11,201 bases of DNA from Gemmataceae bacterium (GCA_017853285.1 JAFMJU010000076.1:1-11201), one strand, 5' to 3'; counted from the first letter of the stretch, positions 1 to 6,587 are shown. Notes: generated by a model not told the origin, from the sequence alone. A program made the numbers and translations.

Positions 1-387
1 CGGGGCACCGGCCCCGAGGGCCCCGATTCACGCCATGCTGTCACCCATGTGCGTGTGGTGCAGCGGTTCACCGGTTTCACCTGGGTGGAGTGCGAACTGG
101 AGACCGGCCGCACCCATCAAATTCGCATCCATTTGGGCGAGGCGGGAACGCCGCTCTGCGCCGAGAAGATTTACGACCGTCCCTTGCATGGCGGGCCCAG
201 ACCCGATGGCGGGAATTTCCCCCGCATCGCCCTGCACGCCCACACCCTGGGCGTCCGTCATCCCGCCACCGGCAAGCAAATGGCCTGGCACGCGCCCTGG
301 CCGCCGGATTTGTTGATTCCCCTGCAGGTCCTGGCCCGTCAGGCCGCCGTCGATTTGGCGGACCCACTGGGTGACAGGAAGCACTGA
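1..387 (+). CDS. RluA-family pseudouridine synthase, C-terminal part (5' end outside window)
   Basis: The reading frame is open from the first base to a TGA at 385-387, so only about 128 C-terminal residues are present. The stretch VECELETGRTHQIRIHLGE is the C-terminal signature of RluA/RsuA-type pseudouridine synthases, in which the TGRTHQIR segment lines the RNA-binding and active-site cleft. It is followed by a typical tail (LCAEKIYDRP, then FPRIALHAHTLGVRHPATG). These enzymes isomerise uridine to pseudouridine in rRNA or tRNA in the cytoplasm. The catalytic Asp motif (HRLD) would lie upstream of the window, so activity and the RluA/RluC/RluD subtype cannot be decided here. The gene converges on the next one and ends 24 bases before a strong terminator hairpin. 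Confidence 0.9.
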   Translation, partial: RGTGPEGPDSRHAVTHVRVVQRFTGFTWVECELETGRTHQIRIHLGEAGTPLCAEKIYDRPLHGGPRPDGGNFPRIALHAHTLGVRHPATGKQMAWHAPWPPDLLIPLQVLARQAAVDLADPLGDRKH

Positions 388-411
388 TCCAACCAGCTTT
401 TTCGAGGTCCA

Positions 412-457
412 AAAAAGCGGCGGGGCGGGAGTCCGATCTCCCGCCCCGCCGCTTTTT
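412..457. terminator. Bidirectional Rho-independent terminator
   Basis: A perfect 19-bp inverted repeat has arms at 412-430 and 439-457 and an 8-base loop at 431-438. The inner 14 bp are very GC-rich, and the outer part is an A5/T5 pair, so a U-run follows the stem in either direction. It sits between the stop codon of the pseudouridine synthase gene (387) and the stop codon of the convergent minus-strand gene (481), where a shared terminator is expected. Confidence 0.93.
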
Positions 458-480
458 GGTAGTAACCAGATCCGGCTATA

Positions 481-1506
481 TCAGGCGCCGGGCTTGGTGT
501 CGGAGGTTTCCGTGGTGGTGGTCTGGCTTTGGGTCAGTTCCACGGGAGTCTTGGTGCCGCTGATATCGATGGTCAGGTTGCCCTTCACATCCATGGTCAT
601 GCTGGACTTGGCGGGGCGCCCCTTGGCGGAATCAAAAAGCACCTCTCCAGATGCCTTGGTGCTTTCAAGGGTGGCCTTCTCGATCTTGAAGGGAAGGGCG
701 CCCGAGGAACTGCTGCCCGGCTCGTACTTCAGGGTTGCGGTGATGCCGATCTTGTCGAGGGCGTTCGCCTTGCCGTTGTAGGTGTACCTGTAGTCGCTGA
801 GGTAGGAACCGATGGGGCCGAGCTTCAGGGTGTTCTTCAGCTCCCACGAGTCGCCCTGGGCCACTTCCTTGTTCGGAACCACGCGGAAGGTGGGCTCGGA
901 CATGTCGATGAAGGCCTTCTCGTCCAGAATGCCGTTGAGCAGCGGCTGCATGGCGGGGTTGGCGTTCACCAGCTTCTTGACGAACTCCTCGCGATCAAGG
1001 ACCTTGATGATCTTGTTTTCCTTGGTGTCGAGCAGCACGGTGAACTCGGCGCCAACCAGGGCCTTGAAGAACTCGCTCAGCGGGTTGCCGGGGCCGGAGG
1101 GATTCTTCGAGTTGTACTCGATCTTGGTTCCGCCGATATCGATGGCCATTTCCACGGCCTCGATCTTCTGCTTCAGGGTCCAGGTGTCGCCTTCCTGCTT
1201 GGTGGGGGTCCAAGCGAACAGGAAGGTTTGCTTCTGCTCCTGGTTCACCTTGCTGCCCTGAACCACCAGCTCCTGCTTGGTGGTGGTGGTCATGCTTTGA
1301 TAGAAGGTCTTGTCCTTGGTGAAGGTCCAGGCAAGCTTGGCCTTGGCACCGGAGGAGGCGGGAGCCTTTGGCGCGTCCTTGGGAGCTTCCTTGGCGGCCT
1401 CTTTCGGGGCTTCCTTGGGCTTTTCAGCGGCTTTTTCCTGGGCCATGGCGGGCAGCCACACAACGCCCAGACTCAACAACGCCATTGGAATCCAACGCAA
1501 AGTCAT
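481..1506 (-). CDS. Exported hypothetical protein resembling the DUF6263 family
   Basis: 341 residues from the ATG at 1506. I chose this start over the in-frame ATG at 1539 because a GGGAGG ribosome-binding site lies 8 bases upstream and because it puts a clean Sec signal peptide at the N-terminus: MTLRWIPMALLSLGVVWLPA, with likely cleavage after AMA at about residue 22. Next comes a low-complexity Lys/Glu/Ala/Pro linker (about residues 23-50), then a soluble domain of about 285 residues rich in predicted beta strand, ending in a Thr-rich tail. The pattern of a Gly-Asp-Ser-Trp segment (AQGDSWELKNTL) and repeated 'TxTxxxQ' strands resembles DUF6263, a family of unknown function frequent in planctomycetes; that match is from memory. 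It has no lipobox Cys, so it is probably periplasmic or extracellular and not lipid-anchored. Function unknown. It is monocistronic, with a shared terminator downstream. Confidence 0.85.
   Translation of the reverse strand: MTLRWIPMALLSLGVVWLPAMAQEKAAEKPKEAPKEAAKEAPKDAPKAPASSGAKAKLAWTFTKDKTFYQSMTTTTKQELVVQGSKVNQEQKQTFLFAWTPTKQEGDTWTLKQKIEAVEMAIDIGGTKIEYNSKNPSGPGNPLSEFFKALVGAEFTVLLDTKENKIIKVLDREEFVKKLVNANPAMQPLLNGILDEKAFIDMSEPTFRVVPNKEVAQGDSWELKNTLKLGPIGSYLSDYRYTYNGKANALDKIGITATLKYEPGSSSSGALPFKIEKATLESTKASGEVLFDSAKGRPAKSSMTMDVKGNLTIDISGTKTPVELTQSQTTTTETSDTKPGA
1357..1440 (-). repeat. Low-complexity KEAPKEAAK-type linker repeat
   Basis: The DNA encodes about 28 residues directly after the predicted signal-peptidase site, made of imperfect 3-4 residue units (KEAP, KEAA, KEAP, KDAP, KAP). 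In the DNA this shows as repeated 'cttccttgg'-like blocks on the plus strand. It probably forms a flexible, charged linker or a helical spacer between the membrane exit point and the folded domain. Such tracts can vary in copy number by replication slippage. Confidence 0.7.
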
Positions 1507-1514
1507 CACCCAAA

Positions 1515-1520
1515 CCTCCC
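1515..1520 (-). promoter_or_regulatory. Ribosome-binding site GGGAGG deciding the start at 1506
   Basis: Read on the minus strand, GGGAGG is followed by an 8-base spacer and ATG at 1506-1504. The alternative upstream ATG at 1539 would add 11 charged and polar residues in front of the signal peptide. The Shine-Dalgarno position favours the downstream start. Confidence 0.75.
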
Positions 1521-1535
1521 GAGCGACGGGCGAAC

Positions 1536-1551
1536 CCAAGGGATCCCTTGG
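1536..1551. promoter_or_regulatory. 16-bp perfect palindrome (possible operator) upstream of the exported-protein gene
   Basis: CCAAGGGATCCCTTGG is a perfect 16-base palindrome whose nearer edge lies 30 bases upstream of the ATG at 1506, inside the divergent intergenic region 1507-1735. It could be a homodimeric repressor site or a leader hairpin. The rest of this region holds only short imperfect repeats, such as AAAGC/GCTTT at 1656-1670 and CTGCC/GGCAG at 1616-1627. A weak promoter-like pair for the plus-strand gene (TTGCTA at 1648, TATATG at 1673, 19-base spacer) is also present. I would not rely on any of these without data. Confidence 0.4.
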
Positions 1552-1735
1552 TGAAGTAGTCCATTGACTGTTAAAGCTACACCGGGCAACAACGGAAACA
1601 AGCCCAACGACCGGCCTGCCAAGGCAGAGAGGTAGGTCAGGGATTCCTTGCTACAAAAGCCTGCAGCTTTCTTATATGAGATTATAGTTTTTGCGTGTTC
1701 GGTTTCCAGCCGGATTCAAAATCGCTTCCGGGAGA

Positions 1736-2692
1736 ATGCCTGTGGATTTGCTCACCACCCTGTCTGGTTCCGCCATGGAAGGGTTTTTTCCAGCCGGCTG
1801 GAATTTGGGGGTTATTGACAAGCTGGGTGATTTGCGTGGCGAGGGGCTTACCAAGCCGAGGCCTTGGTGGAATCCTGGATTTCAGCTGGTACCCTGCGGC
1901 ACTTTGGCTGATTTCGACACCATGCTGGGCCATGCCATCGCGCTCGAAATCCGGCAGGCGAAGGAGCAGGGCCGCCAGTTGGCGATGATTCTCCCGGTTG
2001 GGCCCATGGGCATGTACCGGTGGGCTGTCTGGTTTCTAAAGCAATGGGGCGTGGATTGCCTGCATGTGCATGGTTTCAACATGGACGAGTGGAGCGACGC
2101 CCAGGGAAACACCCTGCCCGGCGACCATCCCGGGGCCTTTCAACACGCCATGGAGCAGGCCTTCTACGGCCCGTTGGGCGCGGCCACGGTTCCGCTGTCC
2201 CAGAGGCATTTCGCCACCCGGGAAAAACTGCCCACCTACGCCGACCGCATCGGCGAGTTGAAGTCCAAGGGGGCCAGGCTGGTGACGGTTTTTGGGATAG
2301 GGCGGGTCTGCCATATCGCCTTTTGGGAGCCCCAGTTCGCGGGGGAGTACCCGTCCGCCAGGGAATGGGCGGCCGACACCTACCGGTTGGGGGCCAAGTT
2401 GCACCCGCTCACCATCGAGCAGAACGCCCTGACGAGCTTCAAGAGCTGGACCACGCGGGTGCCGGCCTTTGCCAACACCATCGGGCCGGGCCTTTTCCTG
2501 CAAAGCGACGGCATCCTCGGCGGTGCCGATGGCATGCTGGGCCGCGGCATGCAGTGGCAAGGCCTGTCGCTGCGCATGACGCTGGCGCACGAGCCCACCC
2601 CGTGGATCCCCAGCAGCCACATGACCACACTGCCCGGCAAGCTGTTCGTGCTCAGCGAATTGCTGGACGGACTGGATCCCGAGTGCAACTGA
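1736..2692 (+). CDS. NagB-like glucosamine-6-phosphate deaminase/isomerase family protein
   Basis: 318 residues from the ATG at 1736. The frame is open upstream to a TTG at 1691, so the start is uncertain; the ATG has GGGAG only 1 base away, which is too close to be a clear ribosome-binding site. The NagB fold is recognisable. GFNMDEW (about residue 113) matches the E. coli NagB TFNMDEY motif that carries the catalytic base Asp72. GIGRVCHIAFWEP (about residue 187) sits where NagB has GxGxDGHIAFNEP. VPAFANTIGP corresponds to the strand leading into VGVGTLL. His143 and Glu148 equivalents are kept (H193, E198), but Asp141 is Val (V191), the next Gly is Cys, and Asn147 is Trp. The GGTP sugar-phosphate loop is PVGPMG. 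An N-terminal extension of about 45 residues precedes the NagB-like core. NagB converts glucosamine-6-phosphate to fructose-6-phosphate and ammonia; the changes suggest another sugar phosphate or another reaction. No sugar-metabolism genes adjoin it. Confidence 0.82.
   Translation: MPVDLLTTLSGSAMEGFFPAGWNLGVIDKLGDLRGEGLTKPRPWWNPGFQLVPCGTLADFDTMLGHAIALEIRQAKEQGRQLAMILPVGPMGMYRWAVWFLKQWGVDCLHVHGFNMDEWSDAQGNTLPGDHPGAFQHAMEQAFYGPLGAATVPLSQRHFATREKLPTYADRIGELKSKGARLVTVFGIGRVCHIAFWEPQFAGEYPSAREWAADTYRLGAKLHPLTIEQNALTSFKSWTTRVPAFANTIGPGLFLQSDGILGGADGMLGRGMQWQGLSLRMTLAHEPTPWIPSSHMTTLPGKLFVLSELLDGLDPECN
1788..1803. repeat. 16-bp perfect palindrome near the 5' end of the NagB-like gene
   Basis: TTCCAGCCGGCTGGAA is perfectly palindromic and lies about 50 bases downstream of the proposed ATG, where it encodes part of FPAGWN. 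Its left half also forms an 11-base direct repeat, TTTCCAGCCGG, with bases 1703-1713 (second copy 1787-1797). It may be chance within coding sequence. It would make more sense as a regulatory site if the real translation start lay further downstream. Confidence 0.45.
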
Positions 2693-2699
2693 CCCCGGA

Positions 2700-4154
2700 T
2701 CAGGCCTTTCGGATGGTGGCCAGCGCGGCCAGGGCCTCGGCCCTGGCCTTGTCATGCTGGACCAGTGGCATGGGGTAATCCTTGCCCAATCGCACCCCCG
2801 CCTCGGCCAGCACCAGGGGCGGCGCCTCCCATGGACGATGGATATATTCGGCGGGCATTTTGGCCAACTCGGGCACATGCTTGCGCACATAGTCGCCCGC
2901 GGGGTCGAATTTTTCACCCTGCCCCACCGGGTTGAACACCCGGAAGTAGGGAGCCGCGTCGGCCCCGCACCCTCCCACCCACTGCCATCCCAGGGTGTTG
3001 CTGGCCAGATCGGCGTCCGCCAGCGTGTCCCAAAACCACCGCGCCCCGTTTAGCCAGTTTTGGATCAGGTCTTTCACCAGAAATGATCCGGCGATCATGC
3101 GTACCCGGTTGTGCATCCACCCGGTTGACCACAGCTCACGCATGCCGGCATCCACCATCGGGTAGCCCGTGCGACCCCTTTGCCAGGCTTTCAGCGCCTT
3201 GTCGTCATTCTTCCAAGGGAAACGATCGTAGTCTTCCCGCAGCGGGCGCGAGTGGGTGTGCGGGAAGTGAAAGAGCAGGTGGTAGGCGAATTCTCGCCAG
3301 CCCAGCTCCTTGAAAAAATGCTCCACGCCGCCGGGAAGTTTGGCTCCCGGTTTCAAACCAGTCGCTTCCAGAACGGCGTGCCAAGCCTGCCGTGGGCTAA
3401 TCTCCCCGCTGGCCAGATAAGGCGACAGGCGGCTGGTGCCGAAATCCGCCGGGAAATTGCGTCCTTCCAGATAACCCGCGGCGGCCTCGCGGCCGAAGCG
3501 ATCCGCCAGGTCCAGGGCGGCCGCCTCCCCGTGTTTCCAGGTGGCCCGCATGGTTCCGTCCCACGGGATGGCGGGAAGCAATTTCAATCCCGCCAGGGGT
3601 TCTGACTTGGGCCATTGGCCGGGGGACCGGATGGAACGGGGGGAAGGCCATGGGGCCTCGGGGTGCCATCCGTCGTAGGCGCCTTTCCACATCGGGGTGA
3701 AAACCTGGAAGGGTTTGCCCTGTTTGTTTTGGACCTCCGGTGGTTCCTTGAGCAGGCAGCCGTTGAAGCTTTCCACCTCCAGGCCGTCCGCCTTGAGCTG
3801 TTTTTTCACCTCGCTGTCGCGGGCGATGACGGCAGGCTCCCACCGGCGGTTCCAGTAAACCGCCTGGGCGCCTGTTTCCTTGGCCAGGGCTCGGAGAGTT
3901 TTCAGCGCCGGCCCCTTGCGCAAGATTAGATTGGAGCCCTTGTTTTCGAGGTTTTCCGCCAGCTTCGCGAGCGCGTGGTGGGTCCACCAGCGTTTGGCTG
4001 CCCCCTGGGGCCACTCCCCCTCTTCCTCGGGGCTCCAGATGAAAACAGGCAAAACCGGCCGACCCGATTGCGAGGCGCGGTGCAGGGCCGGGTTATCCCC
4101 CAGGCGCAAGTCGTGTCGAAACCAGACAATCACAGGGGGGGTATTTTCGGCCAT
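2700..4154 (-). CDS. phrB: Class I deoxyribodipyrimidine (CPD) photolyase
   Basis: 484 residues, the usual length for class I CPD photolyases. It binds UV-damaged DNA and uses blue light and FADH- to split cyclobutane pyrimidine dimers. The N-terminal alpha/beta antenna domain starts VIVWFRHDLRLGDNPAL (residues 8-24). The C-terminal FAD domain has GTSRLSPYLASGEISPR (about 239-255), KELGWREFAYHLL (W286 and E283 match E. coli W277 and E274, which contact the lesion), and the block GRTGYPMVDAGMRELWSTGW (327-346). Spacing to E. coli places the electron-transfer Trp triad at W390, W367 and W314 (E. coli 382, 359, 306), all present, and N386 at the flavin N5 position (N378). This favours a repair enzyme over a signalling cryptochrome. 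The antenna cofactor cannot be read from sequence. It is the last gene of a three-gene cluster, 15 bases after the SDR stop codon. Confidence 0.95.
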   Translation of the reverse strand: MAENTPPVIVWFRHDLRLGDNPALHRASQSGRPVLPVFIWSPEEEGEWPQGAAKRWWTHHALAKLAENLENKGSNLILRKGPALKTLRALAKETGAQAVYWNRRWEPAVIARDSEVKKQLKADGLEVESFNGCLLKEPPEVQNKQGKPFQVFTPMWKGAYDGWHPEAPWPSPRSIRSPGQWPKSEPLAGLKLLPAIPWDGTMRATWKHGEAAALDLADRFGREAAAGYLEGRNFPADFGTSRLSPYLASGEISPRQAWHAVLEATGLKPGAKLPGGVEHFFKELGWREFAYHLLFHFPHTHSRPLREDYDRFPWKNDDKALKAWQRGRTGYPMVDAGMRELWSTGWMHNRVRMIAGSFLVKDLIQNWLNGARWFWDTLADADLASNTLGWQWVGGCGADAAPYFRVFNPVGQGEKFDPAGDYVRKHVPELAKMPAEYIHRPWEAPPLVLAEAGVRLGKDYPMPLVQHDKARAEALAALATIRKA

Positions 4155-4159
4155 GGGAT

Positions 4160-4166
4160 TCCTTTC
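4160..4166 (-). promoter_or_regulatory. Ribosome-binding site of the CPD photolyase gene
   Basis: On the minus strand GAAAGGA lies 5 bases before the ATG at 4154, within the 15-base gap after the SDR stop codon. It supports this start and co-transcription with the SDR gene. Confidence 0.75.
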
Positions 4167-4169
4167 GGG

Positions 4170-4928
4170 TCAGGCGCGCGTTTTCAGGGTGGAGAGGCCG
4201 CCATCCACGGCAAGCACCTGCCCCGTCACCCAGGAGTTGCAGGGGTCGAGGAAAAATTCGATGGCTCGGGCGATGTCATCCGGTTCCCCAAGCCTGCCAA
4301 GCGGGTGCATGGCGATACTGGCTTTTGTGGAAGCCTCGTTTTGGGTGAGCCGCGCGGTCAAGGGGGTGCGAGTCAATCCCGGGGCGACGACATTCACCCG
4401 GATGTTGCGCCCGGCATAGCTGGCCGCGGCGCTCACCGCCAATCCGTTGATTCCGGCCTTGGCCGCGGCGATCGCCTCATGGTTGGGCAAACCGATCTCG
4501 CAGGCAGCGGTTCCAAGCAAAACGATCGAGCCGCCAGCTTCGCGCATGGCGTTGGCCCCGGCGCGGACGCAGGAAAAAGCGGTGACGAGGTTGGTTGTCA
4601 GCACCTGTTGGAATTCATCGGGAGTGGTCAAGTGGGCCGGTTTCAGCAATATCGACCCGACACAGTTGACAATGCCATCGAGGCGGCCGTGGAGTTGACG
4701 CGCCTTTTCGACCAGTTGATCGATATAGGCCGGGTCTGTGGCGTCGCCGGCGAGGGCTTGGCCGTTCACTTCGCTGGCCAGTGATTGGAGCGGTTCGGCC
4801 CGCCTGCCCCCCAGAACCAGGTTGGCCGCCTGGTTTTTTGCCAGCCGCCTGCACAAGGCCGATCCGATGCCGCCCGCGGCGCCGACCACCACATAAACCG
4901 GCATCGGACTGAAATCTGGAAGGGTCAT
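4170..4928 (-). CDS. Short-chain dehydrogenase/reductase-like protein with a replaced catalytic Tyr
   Basis: 252 residues, typical for classical SDRs. The Rossmann start VYVVVGAAGGIGSALCRRLA (11-30) has the Gly-rich nucleotide-binding motif, with the usual Thr of TGxxxGIG replaced. GGRR after the second strand resembles NADP-binding forms. GDATD (61-65), NCVG (88-91, NNAG-like) and Asn113 of TTNLV are in place, and VNVVAPGLTRTPL and a C-terminal VTGQVLAVDGG complete the fold. The catalytic Ser-Tyr-Lys set is altered: counting from Lys157 in IAAAKAG, the Tyr position is Ile153 and the Ser position is Thr140. Ordinary carbonyl/alcohol oxidoreduction by the standard mechanism is therefore doubtful. 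It lies between two photolyase genes, ending 15 bases before one and starting 81 bases after the other, so a role in photorepair (flavin or antenna-cofactor chemistry, or a structural role) is inferred, not shown. No strong ribosome-binding site precedes the ATG. Confidence 0.88.
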   Translation of the reverse strand: MTLPDFSPMPVYVVVGAAGGIGSALCRRLAKNQAANLVLGGRRAEPLQSLASEVNGQALAGDATDPAYIDQLVEKARQLHGRLDGIVNCVGSILLKPAHLTTPDEFQQVLTTNLVTAFSCVRAGANAMREAGGSIVLLGTAACEIGLPNHEAIAAAKAGINGLAVSAAASYAGRNIRVNVVAPGLTRTPLTARLTQNEASTKASIAMHPLGRLGEPDDIARAIEFFLDPCNSWVTGQVLAVDGGLSTLKTRA

Positions 4929-5009
4929 GCGAGGTCGCCCCGGCTGTTAGGTATTAGGAACCCAGTCAACATTAGTAGGCGGGGCCAGCCGGGGGGCGGG
5001 AGAAAATCG

Positions 5010-6587
5010 CTAACCAATTTCGGAGGCCATTTTCAAACGGATCCGGCCGGCTTGCTTGCGGATTTGCTGGAGATCGTCGGCCGTGAGCCTGGCAAGGTTT
5101 TTGACCTGCAGGCTCATGCGCGGGTTTTTGGCCAAAAGCTTTTGGTGTCGGTCGAGAAAATCCCAGTACAGCGTGGTGAACGGGCAGGCCGATTCCCCTT
5201 TGGATTCCTCGGGCTTGTAACGGCAACCACGGCAATGGTTGCCCATGCGCTGGATGTATTTGCCGGTGGCCGCGTACGGCTTGGAGGCCATGACGCCTCC
5301 GTCGGCGTATTGCGACATGCCCAGCGTGTTGGGCAGTTCCACCCATTCCACGGCATCGACATAGACCGCAAGGTACCAGGCGTGCACTTCCTTGGGATCG
5401 ACGCCCAGCAGCAGCGCGAAAAGCCCGGTCACCATCAATCGCTGGATATGGTGCGCGTATCCCAGCCGCAGGGTTTGGGAAATGGCGTCGCGCAGGCAGG
5501 CCATGTCGGTTTCGCCGGTCCAGAAAAAACCGGGCAGGGGTTGTCGGGCGTTCAGGGTGTTCCGTTCGAGGTAGCCTGGCATGTGCAGCCAGTAGACTCC
5601 GCGCACGAATTCGCGCCATCCCAAAATCTGGCGGATAAAGCCCTCCGCGCCGGCAAGGGGAACCAGGCCGGCCCGCCAGGCCTCCTCGGCCTTGCGGCAA
5701 ACCGTGAGCGGTGCAATCAACTTCAGGTTGAGCGCCGCTGAAATGCGGGAGTGGTAGAGCCAGGGCTCGCCCTCCCACATGGCATCCTGATAAGCCCCGA
5801 ACCAGGGCAGCCGATTCGCGATGAAATCCTCCAGTGCCTGTTCGGCTTGCTCCGGTGTGACCGGCCAATCGAAGGACTGGGTCTGTCCCGGATGGTCGGG
5901 GAATTGCTTGCCGACCAGCTCGATCACCCCGCGGGTGATGGAGTCGGGGGGAAAGGCCACGGGCTTCGGCAGCATCCCGGGGCCGTTCTTGCCGAAGGAG
6001 GAACGGTTTTCAGCATCGTAATTCCAGGCCCCGCCGGCGGGTATGTCGCCGTCCATCAGGATGCCGTGCTTTTGCCGCATGGGGCGGTAGAAGAATTCCA
6101 TGCGGAGTTGCTTGCGACCCTCGGCGTGCCGGGCGAAATCCTCCCGTGTGGATAGGAAATGGGTATCCACCAATTCGCTGAAAGGACATTTCTCGTCCCG
6201 CAGCACGGTGAGCAGTTCCTCCCTCACCCGATAATCGCCGGGCTCCACAAAAACGACCTCGGCGGGTCGATGGCGACGGATGGCGCGCCGCAACTCCCCT
6301 CCGAGGCTGTGGGTGTTTTCGGGGTCATCCAGGTGGACGTGGTCCACGGTCCAACCGCGCTGGCCCATTTCCTGTGAAAAATGCCGCATGGCGGACAAAA
6401 ACAGGGCTGTCCGTGCCTTGTGGGACCAGACATGGGTGGATTCGCCCCGCACCTCGGCGAGAAAAACCCTGTCATTGGCGGCCTGAAACCCGTCCAAGGC
6501 CGGGGATTTCCGGTCCAATTGGTCGCCAAGTACCACCACCAGGCGCCGGCAGGCATGATTTTTGGCGCCCTTGGTCGCTTTGCCCAT
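5010..6587 (-). CDS. Iron-sulfur bacterial cryptochrome/(6-4) photolyase (PhrB/CryB type)
   Basis: 525 residues. This family repairs (6-4) pyrimidine photoproducts using FAD, a 6,7-dimethyl-8-ribityllumazine antenna and a [4Fe-4S] cluster. The N-terminal domain starts LVVVLGDQLD (16-25), the DPRP-type start. The FAD-binding helical part contains AHHIQRLMVTGLFALLLG (378-395), then VEWVELPNTLGMSQYADGG and SKPYAATGKYI. Four Cys at 364, 452, 455 and 468 match the cluster ligands that I recall for Agrobacterium PhrB (350, 438, 441, 454) with the same +14 offset throughout. H380 matches its active-site His366 by the same offset. It is the first gene of the minus-strand cluster, followed by the SDR and the CPD photolyase, and divergent from the NAD synthetase gene. 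The ribosome-binding site is weak (GGGAAAA before the ATG). The 81-base gap downstream has a TTGACT-like element at reduced spacing from TAACAG, so an internal promoter cannot be excluded. Confidence 0.95.
   Translation of the reverse strand: MGKATKGAKNHACRRLVVVLGDQLDRKSPALDGFQAANDRVFLAEVRGESTHVWSHKARTALFLSAMRHFSQEMGQRGWTVDHVHLDDPENTHSLGGELRRAIRRHRPAEVVFVEPGDYRVREELLTVLRDEKCPFSELVDTHFLSTREDFARHAEGRKQLRMEFFYRPMRQKHGILMDGDIPAGGAWNYDAENRSSFGKNGPGMLPKPVAFPPDSITRGVIELVGKQFPDHPGQTQSFDWPVTPEQAEQALEDFIANRLPWFGAYQDAMWEGEPWLYHSRISAALNLKLIAPLTVCRKAEEAWRAGLVPLAGAEGFIRQILGWREFVRGVYWLHMPGYLERNTLNARQPLPGFFWTGETDMACLRDAISQTLRLGYAHHIQRLMVTGLFALLLGVDPKEVHAWYLAVYVDAVEWVELPNTLGMSQYADGGVMASKPYAATGKYIQRMGNHCRGCRYKPEESKGESACPFTTLYWDFLDRHQKLLAKNPRMSLQVKNLARLTADDLQQIRKQAGRIRLKMASEIG

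Noticed and set aside
529..1554. 341-residue open frame on the plus strand opposite the exported-protein gene
   Set aside because: It is the antisense shadow of a gene that has a ribosome-binding site, signal peptide and family resemblance; the shadow's Gly/Leu/His-rich translation resembles no protein family.
1691..1735. TTG start giving 15 more residues to the NagB-like protein
   Set aside because: TTG with no clear ribosome-binding site. The ATG at 1736 is preferred, though its own GGGAG is too close, so this remains open.
2036..2917. 293-residue minus-strand frame overlapping the NagB-like gene and the photolyase 3' end
   Set aside because: It overlaps two well-supported genes in other frames and shows no recognisable motif.
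4978..5002. G-rich tract on the plus strand between the (6-4) photolyase and SDR genes, possible G-quadruplex
   Set aside because: Only three G-runs of three or more with usable loops are present, so a standard four-tract motif is not met.
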